From Diphasiastrum complanatum (Eukaryota > Streptophyta > Lycopodiopsida > Lycopodiales > Lycopodiaceae), in NCBI GenBank assembly GCA_029204225.1, contig CM055104.1, forward strand, positions 54,912,538-54,976,537: 64,000 nucleotides of DNA. Reading direction: 5' to 3'. Every line of letters starts with the position of its first letter. Position 1 is the stretch's first letter. A program made the translations under genes and the position numbers. The notes below the pieces were generated by a model. The model was not told the DNA's origin and ran no database searches. It saw only the letters and a list, made by a program, of their open reading frames with translations. Below are positions 49,747 to 61,248 of this stretch, piece after piece.

Positions 49747-50224
49747 TGTTATGGCCATATTCGGTTAAGGACCTGGAATAGTCCTAATATGGTAGGCCGG
49801 CCCTCCAGTATTCGAGATTATTGGTCATGCCGAGATTTAATTGAATGTTGAGGCATGTTTGTGACTAATTACCTTGAGAGGACCCGGACACTCTAATTGA
49901 GACATATGGAGTATTGCATGTCTGTGTGACAGGTATAGGCGGGAGGACTACATGAAGAGATGAGGCCTATTTATAGTTGACCTGCATGGGGGTTGCATGG
50001 TTGCATGCACAGGACTCTACTCTCTATATAATGAGGTGGGGATTCTCCTGTCGACATATTGGGCTTAGGTCACCAGTTTCTCTCTTCTCCTCTTGCTTCA
50101 CATGGCATGGCTTGGAGGCTAGATCGAGGTTTGATCTAGGATTGGTTGGGTGGTTTGGCTCCATAGTCTCTTCTATTGTGTTCTCTTATCCTCATCTTAG
50201 GGGCAATCCTATAAGGACTTTACA
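49747..50224 (+). repeat. 3' LTR of the nested element (478 bp)
   Basis: Partner of 43695-44166; begins TGTTATGGCCATATTCGG and ends GGACTTTACA. Confidence 0.93.
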
Positions 50225-50229
50225 CCCAC

Positions 50230-51780
50230 TCTCGAGTTGTGCAACTTGGAGACAACTCATCACATTCAATCGAAGGAGAAGGAACAGTCAGAGTTGAATT
50301 CAAAAGAGATGAGGTCAAGTTGTTGTCCAATGTTGTCCACATTCCAAATCTGACCAAGAATCTACTCTCAGTTAGCAAAATCACCGATTCAGGTCGGAGA
50401 GTCGAATTCGATACAGAAGGCTGCACAATTCTTGACAAATCTTGGAAGGTTCTAGCCTACGGAAGAAGAAGCGGCTATCTTTACAAACTCAGCCATTAAT
50501 ACTCTTCTAACAGTCAAGCTCTTCACACAGCCACTTCTAAATCAACTGATATGCTATGGCATTTCAGACTTGGCCATCTTAACTTCAACAATATTCAGCA
50601 AATGTCAGCTCAGAGTCTAGTACAAGCTCTGCCTTCTGTCAGCAAGCCAACTTCTCCATGCGAAAGCTGTATTATCAGTAAGCATGCTAGAAGTCCCTTC
50701 ATTTTAGACTCAATTCATACATCCAAGGGCTTGCTTGACCTTGTACATAGCGACATTTGTGGCCCAATGCAGACTGCTTCCACGGGAGGAGCTCTCTATT
50801 TTCTATACTTCATCGACGACTTCTCTCGAAGGACTACTACCTACTTTATGAAGAACAAATCTGAAGCATTCAAGTTCTTCAAGCAGTTCAAGGCATCTAC
50901 ATAAAACCAGACCCAGAGGAAGATCAAGGCTCTACGCACAGATGTAAGGGGAGAGTACATCTCCACATAATTCAAGGAGTTTTGCAAGGCCAACGGGATA
51001 CATCAACAATATACAACCAGCTACTCACCTCAGTCCAATGGTGTAGCTGAATGGAAGAATTGGACACTCATCTAAAGTGCCAAGAGCATGCTGACACATG
51101 CCTCTCTTCCAAAGAAATTCTGGACAGAAGCTATTACTACAGCTGCCTATTTGCAAAATTGATCCATCACCAAAGCCCTGAATGGCAAGATACCTTATGA
51201 GGTGTGGACAGGATCGAAACCATCACTCAAAAACATTCAAGTATTTGGATGCATTGCTTTCGCTTAGATCCCAGAAGATCTAAGAAGAAAACTGAATGAT
51301 AAGAGCAGGAAGACGATATTCATCGGCTATTTCCCAAATCACAAGGCATACAAGCTCTACAATCTGGATACCGAGAAGGCATTCACCAGTAGAGATGTCA
51401 TTTTTGTGGAAGACCAGTTCATCGACCACAAAGGAAAAGCTGCCGATAATTCTGACCCAAGGATCGAACAACTAGACAATTTCGATCCAGAGATTCAATT
51501 GTAGAGTAACGACATTGAATCAGACAATGAGTCAGAACCTCAACGTGTCAACCCACATCAGAGGACTGAAGTTCAACGCAGAAGGTCGAACAGGTCCAGA
51601 CAGCCTCCATCCAAATTTATGGATGATCCGGCTTGCTACTTTGTGTAGAAACCAACCACCGTTTCTGAGGCTATGTCTAATCCTGATGCTGACCAGTGGA
51701 AAGCAACGATGGACACCGAATTCGATTCTCTGATGGAGAATCAAACATGGACACTCACTGAGCTGCCAAAGGACCGAAAG
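50230..51780 (+). pseudogene. copia-C pol continuation (protease end, integrase, start of RT)
   Basis: Resumes with VVQLGDNSSHSIEGEGTVRV and LLSVSKITDSGRRVEF. Pre-integrase follows (LWHFRLGHLNFNN ... CESCIISKHA), then integrase with HSDICGPMQT and YFIDDFSRRTTTYF. A stop lies at 50902, the second Asp box reads TDVRGEYI (usually GGEY), and the third reads SYSPQSNGVAEWKN, where the ERK motif has become EWK. More stops fall at 51073, 51163, 51268, 51502 and 51646. Integrase C-terminus: YEVWTGSKPSLKNIQVFGCI. RT begins ATMDTEFDSLMENQTWTLTE and ends at PKDRK, where LTR sequence starts. Confidence 0.87.
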
Positions 51781-52166
51781 CATTTCTGGCCTACCTTTGG
51801 CTTTTTCGCATTTTTCCTACCTTCGACTTTTTGTCTTTTTCTTACCTTCAGCTTTTTTGTCTTTTTCTACCTTCGCTCTAGAGGCACCTTCGGGATTTTA
51901 CATGTCCTCAGTCTAAGGACACCTTCGGGTTTTACATGCCTTCGGTCTAAGGGCACCTTCGGGTTTTTCCCAATCGTCGCCAACTTAGCATCAACCCTAA
52001 AACACATAGTGCAATTTTTGTCTCACTACTGTATTGTTCGTTTGCACAATTCGTATGAATCATTCTTCTTGAATATTTTTGTTGCTAACTATTGCATTTC
52101 TGTTCCTACATGCCTACACTCAAAGCTTCGAGCTTCTGCTGCCAATCATCCCCACGTTTTACGACT
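51781..52166 (+). repeat. Partial 3' LTR of copia-C
   Basis: Starts inside the LTR at the GGCCTACCTT-CTTTTTCGCA phrase and ends ...CCCACGTTTTACGAC. Lacks the first half of the LTR and about 250 bases in the middle (jump at AACCCTAAAACA|CATAGTG). Confidence 0.8.
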
Positions 52167-52687
52167 GACCCCAGAGGTGTTGCATTGATGATCCGGGAGA
52201 TGGCGGACCTGCATAGGGCGAGATTAGACGCTGACACCTCCCCCTTGATACAGCTAAGCATACATGATTGTCTATCCCGTCGGAGACAGAGGTAGGAGAG
52301 TATTGATTCTGATGGAGAGGCTGAGATTCCAGATGCCACCATACATAGATGATAGAGACAGTGTTGGCGACCAGAGATACAGCCAGCCCATAGGTCCTAG
52401 CCTACAGTTTCTTACAGCATAGACGTCTCAGACCATCCACTTGGAGATAGAGACACGCAATTCGGTCAGAGGCGGGGACACAACATACTTTACATCATTT
52501 TTTCACAAACGGAGAGACATCTATATGATGATTGACTCTATTTGTGCCTATCACTATTTTCTGTTTTACTATAATCTTGTTTCTTTTAGGTGGTTGAGCT
52601 TTCATGCTCCCACCGGGCATACTTGACATGTACCTAGTTTTTCAGTCCTATGTACCTTAGGGTATTTCATGGACATTAATAAAGATC
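52167..52687 (+). pseudogene. LINE C-terminus and 3' UTR
   Basis: Reads GVALMIREMADLHRARLDAD and LSRRRQR, matching the CAALMIREM...FSRRRGR end of intronic LINE copy c. The 3' UTR holds CATACTTGACATGTAC and ATTTCATGGACATTAATAAAG, as in the other two LINE ends. Starts exactly at the copia-C boundary. Confidence 0.82.
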
Positions 52688-52872
<185 letters not shown>

Positions 52873-52879
52873 CATCTGT

Positions 52880-53645
52880 GCTAACATAGTAAAAAGAGAG
52901 AAATAAGACTCCGTGGCATATGTTTTGTAAGTCCACATACGAGTGTCTATTAATAAACTTCCCCATGGCATGTGTTTGTAAGCCCATGAGTAGAAGCATA
53001 AAAAATAATAAAATAGCTTAAACTTAGATTTAGAATTTAGACTTAGGAAACTTAAGATTAGAAATATTTTGTCTTAAGTTTTCCTAAGTTAAGAAACTTT
53101 GAAGTTCTAAATCCTAAGTTAGAAGTTCTAAAAAGCTAGAAATAGATTAGTTTCATAAGTTAGTGGATACTTATGGAAGACCCTCCTTGCCATAAAAGGA
53201 GAGGTATTTGCCTTGTAAATAACACTTTGTGATTATGCTAAATTGCTCTCTCTGTGAGATTATCATTCTATTTCTTTGTGTTCCCATTGGAAGGTGCTCG
53301 GGCCTCCTCTTGTCTCCTTTCATTGGTTTTTTTTCACTGTGGCATGTTTTTAATTGCTCTATGCTTAGTTTAGCCGCAATTTTCGTTCTCAATCCCTTTG
53401 GGCGTTAATCTAGAATTTAGTTTAATCACCTTGCTAGTTGGGTAAGACTTAGCAAGGTTTTGTATTTTGTCATCTTAGATAGTTTCATTTTCGTTTCGAG
53501 CACTGGTTGGGTAAGCCTTAGTGCTTCCGTCATTATTCTTTATTTTCGCATTTCTATTTGAAGCTTGGTAGGAACTTAGAAAGTGGACGATCCTCCCTAT
53601 ACTACACTGCATCATAAGTAGATCTAGCACAAACAATATTTACTT
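52880..53645 (+). repeat. Putative 5' LTR/leader of gypsy element E
   Basis: Non-coding. Contains a palindrome (53041-53057 and 53072-53089) and an ATAAAAGG TATA-like box near 53194. Followed by ATTTGCGCCGTTGTCG (53651-53666), which recalls the GGCGCCGTTGCCGGGG motif at the primer region of plant TAT/Athila gypsy elements. LTR status is inferred; no second copy was found. Confidence 0.4.
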
Positions 53646-54021
53646 CCAACATTTGCGCCGTTGTCGCTTTTTGAGCATTTTTTACCTAGCTTCTTTTCCT
53701 TTTGTTTTCTCGCTTCCGTGTTGTGTGTTTGCTTGTTTGCCTGTCTTCTATCTTCCAACCACAGCACGAGTCTTCTCTCCAGGTCCTACACGAGCTGCGG
53801 AGTAACATCAAGCCGGGGGGAAGCAACAAAAGAGTCAACTTGGGTATTTTCTTTGAAAAGAAGTGACCCAAGTGACCTTTTTCCGAACCAAACAGGTATA
53901 TCAGAATTCGTCAGTCAGTCTGTAGCCCTAACAGATTCTGATCTTTCATTTTATCGCCTCCTTGCCAAGTACAGTACTAACTAGATCATCTGTATTGTTA
54001 CTCTCCTCCACATTCTGCATC

Positions 54022-55426
54022 ATGTCTCGTCACTGTGCTGAATCTTCTAATCCGACTCCTCCACAACTAGAACGCAAAATTCCACGTATCGATGCACCAA
54101 ACTACGATGGAGAATCTGACCTAGTCCGATTTCTCCAAGACTTTGATAATGCATGCCATTTTTATGGAGATACCTCTGAAACTGAAAAGCTTCGTCTATT
54201 TTTCATGGTACTCTATGGAACAGCCAAAGAGTGGTATCTGAATCTCGAAGCTCATGATCTTGCTTCTTGGACAACCCTCAAGGATGCTCTCGTCAAGCAT
54301 TTCAAACAATCCAAACTGACACAGAGCCCATTCATCCAAATTACCCATATCAAGATGCGTCACGAAGAGTCTGTTCGAAACTACATTGAGAATTTTAAAC
54401 ATCTCAAAGTAGAATGTGTTGATGAAAATATCACCGAACGTATGGCCATAAAACTGTTCTTGGTTGGATTGTCTAAAAACATCCGCCGTGAACTCAAAAC
54501 AGTTGACCTTTATGATTAACTTAAAGTTGTGATGATTGATGCTATCCGTGAGGAAGACGAAGGTTCCGACGATGAATCTAAGAATCCAGACCGTCCTAAT
54601 CACCCAAAGTCTGACAATATCGTCCAATTTTTTGAACTTCTACATCAAATAGAAACCTGGCAAAAAGCTCAACAATCTCATATGGATAAGCTCACTGCTG
54701 ATTTCCAAACCGCCATGAAATAGATTGTTGAGAAATTCTTTCCAACAAGAGAAAATGTCTGGTGTCCAATTTGCTCACAGCATCATACTGCTAATGAATG
54801 CCCTCAACCGCGACAGCATTTTTTCGCAGCAACTAGACCCACCATCTATCGAGCATACCGCCCCTACCCTCCACAACAGCCTATGCCATGACCAGGGGTC
54901 TACCAACCACGACCAACTGCACCAAATCAGTACCAACCACCACATCAACAGTTTGTCGTTAATCAACGTATCCCACAACAAGCTTTCCATTATCTTGATC
55001 CTAATACCATCGATCCGACAACCTATTATGTGGAAGACAATACTCAACTGCAATACTTTATTGAAACGGTTGTTTATTATATATATGATTCTAATGTTCA
55101 AACAGTGGATCCCAATGCCCAAGCTTACAATCCAAACCAAGCCGTCTTTGCCGCGCATCAACTCCTCGCAATACGAAAAAGGTTTTATTTGTGCAGGTAA
55201 GCATCCTAGTATTCATTGCCCAGATCAACTTTGTCTTCCTCCAGCTTGTGAAGACTGGGGTATTGAACATCACGTGAGGGACTGCCCATTCCGATCTAAA
55301 CCTGCTGCTCCTGTTTGTTCAGTGCAGGTAGAAATTTTACCAGTTGAAACATATCATGCTTGGGTCTTGACTCGGACACAAACCCAACGCCAAGCCCCTA
55401 CACTTGCACCCAGCAAAACTCAGTAG
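54022..55426 (+). pseudogene. Ty3/gypsy gag (element E), degenerate
   Basis: MSRHCAESSNPTPPQLERKI begins the most likely start. The capsid region follows: PNYDGESDLVRFLQDFDNAC, LFFMVLYGTAKEWYLNLEAH and ERMAIKLFLVGLSKNIRREL, a clear retrotransposon gag. The same frame continues past stops at 54517, 54721 and 54886. Downstream are DAIREEDEGSDDES, shared with element F, and a Cys/His knuckle WCPICSQHHTANECP. After a frameshift near 55190 comes a second Cys-rich segment, ACEDWGIEHHVRDCPF. Point stops dominate, so it decayed slowly rather than by deletion. Confidence 0.82.
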
Positions 55427-55779
55427 CAGGATATCCCTCTAAGTGAAGATTCAACCCCGATAGTTTATCCTCACCCATTTGCAAAAATTCGGCTGCATCA
55501 TCAGTATTGCCAACAAATCTACAATGCTGACCAACAATCTTCCACCTCCCATAAAGTACCTCACAAGCCTTTTGAAAGAAAAACCCTTGAAGGTACCGAA
55601 GTCTGGGGAGATTTACTGCAAGCCAATGTCACAATTCCTTTTTATGATCTCTGGAAGCATGCTGGAAAATAGAAACACCAGATCCAATCCAATGACACCA
55701 CCAACTCTAATGAGTTACCTGAAATGCCCTTACACCTAACCAATCCACTCAGCGAATGAGACAACATCAAAATCCCAAC

Positions 55780-56316
55780 TTCTCATCACCAATCACGTGA
55801 AGTTTTAGCGGTTCTCGATGGTGGCTTTGGTGTCAATATCATTTCCACATCCCTCATGCTAGAATGAAATCTGAGAGACAAGCTTGCCAAACCCACTTGT
55901 CAGCTTTGGATGGCTGATCAAAGTGTGGTCCGACCTACCGGTTTCCTTCCACAAGTGCTGATCAAACTAGGAGGTCTCAAGTTTTCTGTAGATCTCGTAG
56001 TACTTGATATTTCCAATAATGCCTATTCATATGAATTACTACTTGGTCGTCCTTGGTTTCTATTTTGAGACACAAAATTCACTTATAGGAATTCATCGGC
56101 CCTCAGAACACTGCCTCAAAATTCGCAACCATCATTACGAAATCCTGGACACTGAGGACGATTTGTGGGAAGAGTTGCAAATTTCTGACCCAAAAAGTCT
56201 ATATATAGACCTCCACCCTTCTCTCCATGAATTCATTTTAGATTTCTACTCTCGAGTTCATGCCAAAATTTTCCAAAATTTTCAAACTTACCAGAGCAAT
56301 CTAAAATCACTACTAC
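55780..56316 (+). pseudogene. Ty3/gypsy retropepsin (element E)
   Basis: AVLDGGFGVNIISTSLMLE carries the gypsy-type aspartic protease site (usually LDGGSGVNII). It continues through LWMADQSVVRPTGFLPQVLI to YELLLGRPWF, the conserved protease C-terminal motif. Stops at 55866 and 56068 and a frameshift break it. The tail (DDLWEELQISDPKSLYIDLH) runs on to about 56300. The RT expected next is absent. Confidence 0.75.
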
Positions 56317-58560
56317 TATGGCCTCCCGTGATTCCTCGCTATCTCTCCATCTCCGTAAACCCCCTAGGCCTTATTTAGGGGACATTTTTATGATTTGTAT
56401 CAAGAATTACGCCGAGCAACTGATGCAAACCTTGGATTTGATCTAACTCACTTCCGTGACCAGCAGAACGAGAGCCTGGTCACCTATTCAGATGAATTCC
56501 AGACTTTCAAGCTAACATCTAAGGATGGCGGTTACATAATCATCAACGTCTCTCCTGAGCATATACAGAGCATTGGCTTTCCTAATCTCGGAGAGACAAT
56601 CCATGGCAAGGGCACCAGTTATGATGCCAAGTATTTTACAAAGTTTTTGATAGAGGACGGCAAAACTATTATCCAAACCAACGATGGGATCGCCATCCAC
56701 CTCATCACATATTTCCATCTTCGGGCTGCCTCAGAAATTCTCGTCACCATGGTCGAGGTGCATACCGCCAAGATGGCTCGCATACCCCCGAGCGACCTCT
56801 TCTCTTTGACCATCACCATGGACGATCCCACTCAAAATTACAAGTGGGCTGAGAAGGTAGCAGAAAAGTTGTGCGGGGCCTTGAAAGCCAGAAAACCAAC
56901 TACCAAGTTTGGATATCTCCTCCACATGTTGGTCACCAAATAATTGGGGTCTCGGACGGCTGCTGCCATCAAAGAGCTTGATGATCTCTATCCGAACACT
57001 AAGAAGCGAGCCACCCCCCAACCAACAGTAGAACCAGTTTCACCAGCACCACCAACTAAGAAGCAAAAAGAGAAGGCAATCAGCACAGAAGCTGACGTCC
57101 CTCACGACATTTTATCCAGTGACATCGGGGCTAAGTATGTTGAATTTGGAGGGAGCCTTAAACTCTCTCAGGTCCCAAAGGAGGTCCTAGCGCAGCAGGA
57201 GCCTTACTCCACCAGGTCCAACAACACAGACAAGTAGTAGCGGCAACAATAGGCAGCTCAGTTGAGGCAGACACTTCTGGTTCTGATCCTATGGGCGTGG
57301 TTCTATCCACACCGACACCCTCCATAACCCCAACTCCCTCACTTGTTCATACACTTCCACCGCCACCTCCACTATATACTACTACCTCCACACCGTCACT
57401 CACTCTCAACACGGGCTTCGATTCCACACTTCCACAAAAGCCCTCATCTGTACAAATATCCACCCTACTTGACTCTACAGTCAATGTAGATGATTTTGCA
57501 TTACAATTACTAATTGGAATTCCATCAACCACCGTCACCACTAACCCACTCCACACATCTCCGCCACGTAGTATCTCCCAACCTCTTTCACCCATCATCC
57601 CTCAATCACCTCCACCTGCCTTTTATTCATCTCCATCTAACCCTGTTTGTGATTTTCTACCCTTTAACCCAGTGCCATATCCTAACTATACATGCACCCT
57701 CCCTGACATTGGCCCTTGGGAGCAGTTACCCCTTGCAACAGCTCCAACTGAAGGTATCCAACATGCAGAATACCATCGATAACAATAAAGTAGAAAGAAA
57801 TGAGGTCGTAGCAGATGCACAAGCCACACGTTCCGCTATGAAGAAACAGTTGGAATTGGTGGACTTCAACGACTTCGCACCACCAGCTATTCCTGAGGGA
57901 ACTCCCATTCTTCAGTGGTGGCTTATCAAACGTTGGCCCAAAATTTGAAAGCCACGAACGGAACAGCACACAAAATTACAACAATCATACCTTGCTTCTG
58001 TCGAGACCCTGAACCAGCACATTGCCACCCTGGAAGAACGGTTAAAGGCAGTTGTCCAATCAACGTCGTCTGTTCATGTAGAGCACGCCCAGTTCCATGA
58101 TTCCGTACACCACTTTGATGAACCAAATGGTGGAGATGGAGCAGGATTCTAGCAGCCTCCTCCTGTTACTCAAGGCTCCTCCTTTCAAGGCCAATCCCTG
58201 GGCAAGGAGCTCAAGCACCAACCAATCCATCAGGCTTTGGTGGTACCAGCTCCCAACATTATCTTTTTCCTTCCACCACTTCTAACCCTCTCGACACCAT
58301 TAACCCTCCATTTATTCAACGTCAATTTTCTCATGAGTCACAAAGAATTGTTGAAGCTAACCCTTCCCCTCCCCTCTCTCCTAAACCTGATCCCCAAATT
58401 CAACATGAGATTGCCTCTGAAGCACCAACCATCTGGCACAAAATCACGCCCATAGAACCAAGCAAGGAGTTGCACGCCTCTCAAGAGTTTGCCAAGAAAT
58501 ATCCAACGACAAAAGAGCGAGGTGGCTACATATTGCCAGATTTGGACCAGTGTCAAACAC
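56317..58560 (+). pseudogene. Unassigned ORF region linked to gypsy elements
   Basis: Function not recognised. From ATG 56317 (MASRDSSLSLHLRKPPRPYL), with a one-base slip near 56385, it joins an open frame of 182 codons (YQELRRATDANLGFDLTHFR ... YLLHMLVTK). Past a stop at 56941 come a basic, NLS-like KKRATPQ / PTKKQKEKA stretch and two more stops. A Pro/Thr/Ser-rich segment follows (57291-57700), then a coiled-coil-like stretch (ETLNQHIATLEERLKAVV, about 58000-58060). It ends against the integrase of element F, to which it is antisense and convergent. TAT-lineage elements (Retand, Grande) carry extra antisense ORFs downstream of pol, so it may be F's; alternatively it belongs to element E on the same strand. 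Confidence 0.5.
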
Positions 58561-58572
58561 ATAAAGAAGCAG

Positions 58573-59868
58573 TCAAACTCCTGGATCCACAACCTCTCTG
58601 GTGCCATCAGCTCTTCCTACAAAGTAAGACCTCGATGGCACGATATATCGAAGCTCCCTCCTATATGCGCACAAATTCTTTCCAGTAGTGAGGCAAGAAC
58701 CATTTCCTGGACCTTCGCCCGTGAATTTTAACTTCCCCTGGATCACCTTGGTTTTATACATCAGGACCAGATCTCCTGAACAAAGATCCTTCTTTTGTAA
58801 TCTGCGATCATGCCAAGCTTTGCGTCTTTCCTTTTCAGCTGCCAGTGCATGGACAACTAGTAAGCGTGTTTCACAGAGTTTATGCAGAGCTTCGTGGCGT
58901 AACTGTAGAGATTTGGACTCATTAAGATGTTGCACGGTGGCAATCCTTAATGAAGGAACTAAAAACTCTACTGGCATTACAGCATCATGACCATATACCA
59001 ATTGGAAGGGTGTTTGATCAGTGCTTCTTTCATATGATGTCCTGAATGCCCACAAGGCAGCATGCAACTTGTGTTCCGAATCTGATCTGCTAGCTTCAAC
59101 TGTTTTCGTGAGCACGCTACACATGATCTTATTGGATGATTATGCTTGCCCATTACCCCAAGGATAATAAGGCGTACTGGTTCTGTGGATCACGAAGAAT
59201 TCCTCCAACAGGACCTTGATGGTCTCGGTGATGAAATGACTTCTGCGATCACTGACTAGTTCCACCGAGCATCCGAAGCGCACAATGATATTTTCATAAA
59301 GGAACTTGGCAGTGGTCCTAGCATCAGCTACTCTTACTGCCTTGGCTTCGACCCATTTGGTGAGGTAGTCTATGGCTACGATTATGTATCGAGCCTAGGA
59401 ACTCCTTGTTGCAGGGTGAATTGGACCAATATAATCCAATCCCCATTTTTTTCGAACGGTGCTTGGGCTAAGACTGGGTGCAGTAGATCATAGTTATCTC
59501 ATTGGTCTCCTTGCCCTTTGGCACACATCGCACTTTTTCAAGTATTCCTCCGTATCTTTATGAATCATTGGCCACCAACATCCTGATTGCAGGACCTTGC
59601 GAACTGTAATGTCAGATGCAAATGACCCCCACCCATGCCCTCATGTGAAACCGAAATGATTTGGGTGGTCTCATGAGGAAGAATACACCGCCGAAGAATT
59701 CCATCTTGACCTCTTCGATACAACTGGTCGGCAATCAGCTGATAAGGTCTGGCCTTCAAGATCAATTTCCGTTGTTTCGCCTTTGGTAGTGATTTGTCTG
59801 GCATTAGATATTCAACAATTTGGCAGCCCATTCTGGTACTGTGTCCACGTAAAATAAGGCAACATCTG
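58573..59868 (-). pseudogene. Element F integrase
   Basis: The N-terminal zinc region is broken (MPDKSLPKAKQRKLILKARP ... RRCILPHETTQIISVSHEGM, then KKCDVCQ-like). Core: GLDYIGPIHPATR, YIIVAIDYLTKWVEAKAVR and ELVSDRRSHFITETI carry two catalytic Asp. The third box reads YYPWGNGQA*SSNK, where the catalytic Glu codon is TAA (59140-59142). The C-terminal part is open: LHAALWAFRTSYERSTDQTP, FQLVYGHDAVMPVEF, SGDLVLMYKTKVIQGKLKF. Further stops occur in the middle. No chromodomain was seen. Confidence 0.82.
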
Positions 59869-61248
59869 CTAACTCATTGTCGGGTTGGGTGGCAATCTCC
59901 TTTCCCTTGATTCGTGATCTGCCATGTAGTGTTGTTTTTCCTTGCGAACTACTATCCGAAAATCAAATTCCAACAACAGAAGGAGCCATCTGGTGATTCT
60001 CCCAGTGTTGCAAGTTTTATAAACGAGATATAGCAAGGGTTGATGGTCCGTATTGAAAGGAAAATGTGTGGCCGTCAAATAGTGTCAAAACTTCTTAATC
60101 ATATAGATCATTGCCAATGCTTCTCGCTCTGTGGTTGAATAGTTCATTTCGGTATCACTGAGCTGTCGGCTTGTGAACCGGATTGGAAAATCTTTTTTGT
60201 GTTCACCTGGCTGGGTTAAGACTACTCCAACTGCATACTTCGATGCGTCCGTATGCACGTGAAACTCAATGGACCAATTGGGTGGTCGTAAGATTGGTGC
60301 TGAGACCAATGCATCCTTAATCTTTTGGAAAGCCTTTAGAACTTTCTCATTACAATGTGGATCCGTTGTGAGCTTGTAAATTGGTCTGGCTAACTCCGCA
60401 AAATCAAGAATGAAGATCCTATAATAGTTAGCATGACCCATGAAAATGTAGACCTCGCGGATCATCCCCGATGGTGGTAGATCAATAATGATCCTGATCT
60501 TTGATAGATCTATGGCGATCCCATGTCTTGACACTATATGGCCGAGTATCAAGCCATGTGTCACCCATAATTGACATTTTTTTGGATTCAGGGAGATCTG
60601 GTATTCGCGACATTTTTGTAGCACCTTATCCAAATTGGATAAGTGTTCTGAATCTGGTCCATGCACGCACAGATCGTCCAAGAAAATTTTCAGACATTTT
60701 TGCAAATAATCTTTGAATGCCGCCTGCATCACTTGCTGGAAAGTGCTCGGGGCATTGCAAAGTCCGAATGGCATCACTTTATAGGCATAAGTTCTCCATT
60801 CCGTGGCAAATGTTGTCTTGTGCTAGTCCTGGGGGGCTATTTTCACTTGGATATAGCCACTGAAGCCGTCCAGAAAACTGTAGGCTTCGTCGCTAGCTGC
60901 TCTATCGAGGACACTTTTTGTAAATGGTAAAGGGAAATGGTCCTTTTTGTTGACTGCATTAAGCGCCTTCAGATTCACACAGATCCGCATTTTGCCATTC
61001 TTCTTGGGTACTATAACTATTGGTGATTCCCATTCCGTGTGCTCGATTTCGTAAATTAAATCTGCGTCCACCGCCTTTTGCAACTCTTGCTTGATCAGTT
61101 CTGTATAATTCGGGTTGCAGCGGTAGTAACGGCTCACCTTGGGGACTGCTCCGTCTACCAAGGGTATGGTATGTTGGACTACTCTTGGCGGAATGCCCTT
61201 TAGATCACTATAGCTCCAGGCAAAACAGTCCTTATATTCCACCAACAA
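59869..61248 (-). pseudogene. Element F reverse transcriptase and RNase H
   Basis: RT: HTEWESPIVIVPKKNGKMRI, SFLDGFSGYIQVKIAPQD (motif A), a stop at 60823-60825, PFGLCNAPSTFQQVMQAAF (motif B) and the catalytic box CLKIFLDDLCVHG (FLDD for YxDD), then LGHIVSRHGI. RNase H: HVHTDASKYAVGVVLTQPGE, STTEREALAMIYMIKKF, a stop at 60085, and FNTDHQPLLYL. Domain order and length are normal; two in-frame stops and no large deletion. One of the better-preserved pol genes here. Confidence 0.85.

Larger units (their letters stand above)
43695..50224 (+). mobile_element. Complete non-coding LTR retrotransposon (LARD-like), nested
   Basis: Two near-identical LTRs (TGTTATGGCC ... GGACTTTACA) flank about 5.6 kb with a primer site at the left and a polypurine tract at the right. 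The target duplication CCCAC occurs on both sides (43690-43694, 50225-50229). Removing the element rejoins the copia-C protease frame. The interior has no gag/pol similarity I can read, only ORFs under 100 codons, so it resembles a large retrotransposon derivative mobilised in trans. The alternative is a coding element decayed beyond recognition, but the well-preserved LTRs argue against great age. Confidence 0.92.
41705..52166 (+). mobile_element. Degenerate Ty1/copia element (copia-C) split by a nested LTR element
   Basis: 5' LTR 41705-42609, primer site, gag, the start of protease, then a nested element (43695-50224). The rest of protease, integrase and a few residues of RT follow, then a partial 3' LTR. 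RT and RNase H are deleted. The 3' LTR end (...CCCACGTTTTACGAC) matches the 5' LTR end (...CCCACGTTTTACGACA), which ties both ends to one element. Confidence 0.85.

Noticed and set aside
57347-58607. Minus-strand ORFs opposite the unassigned ORF region
   Set aside because: No domain and interrupted; the plus frames have the compositional structure.
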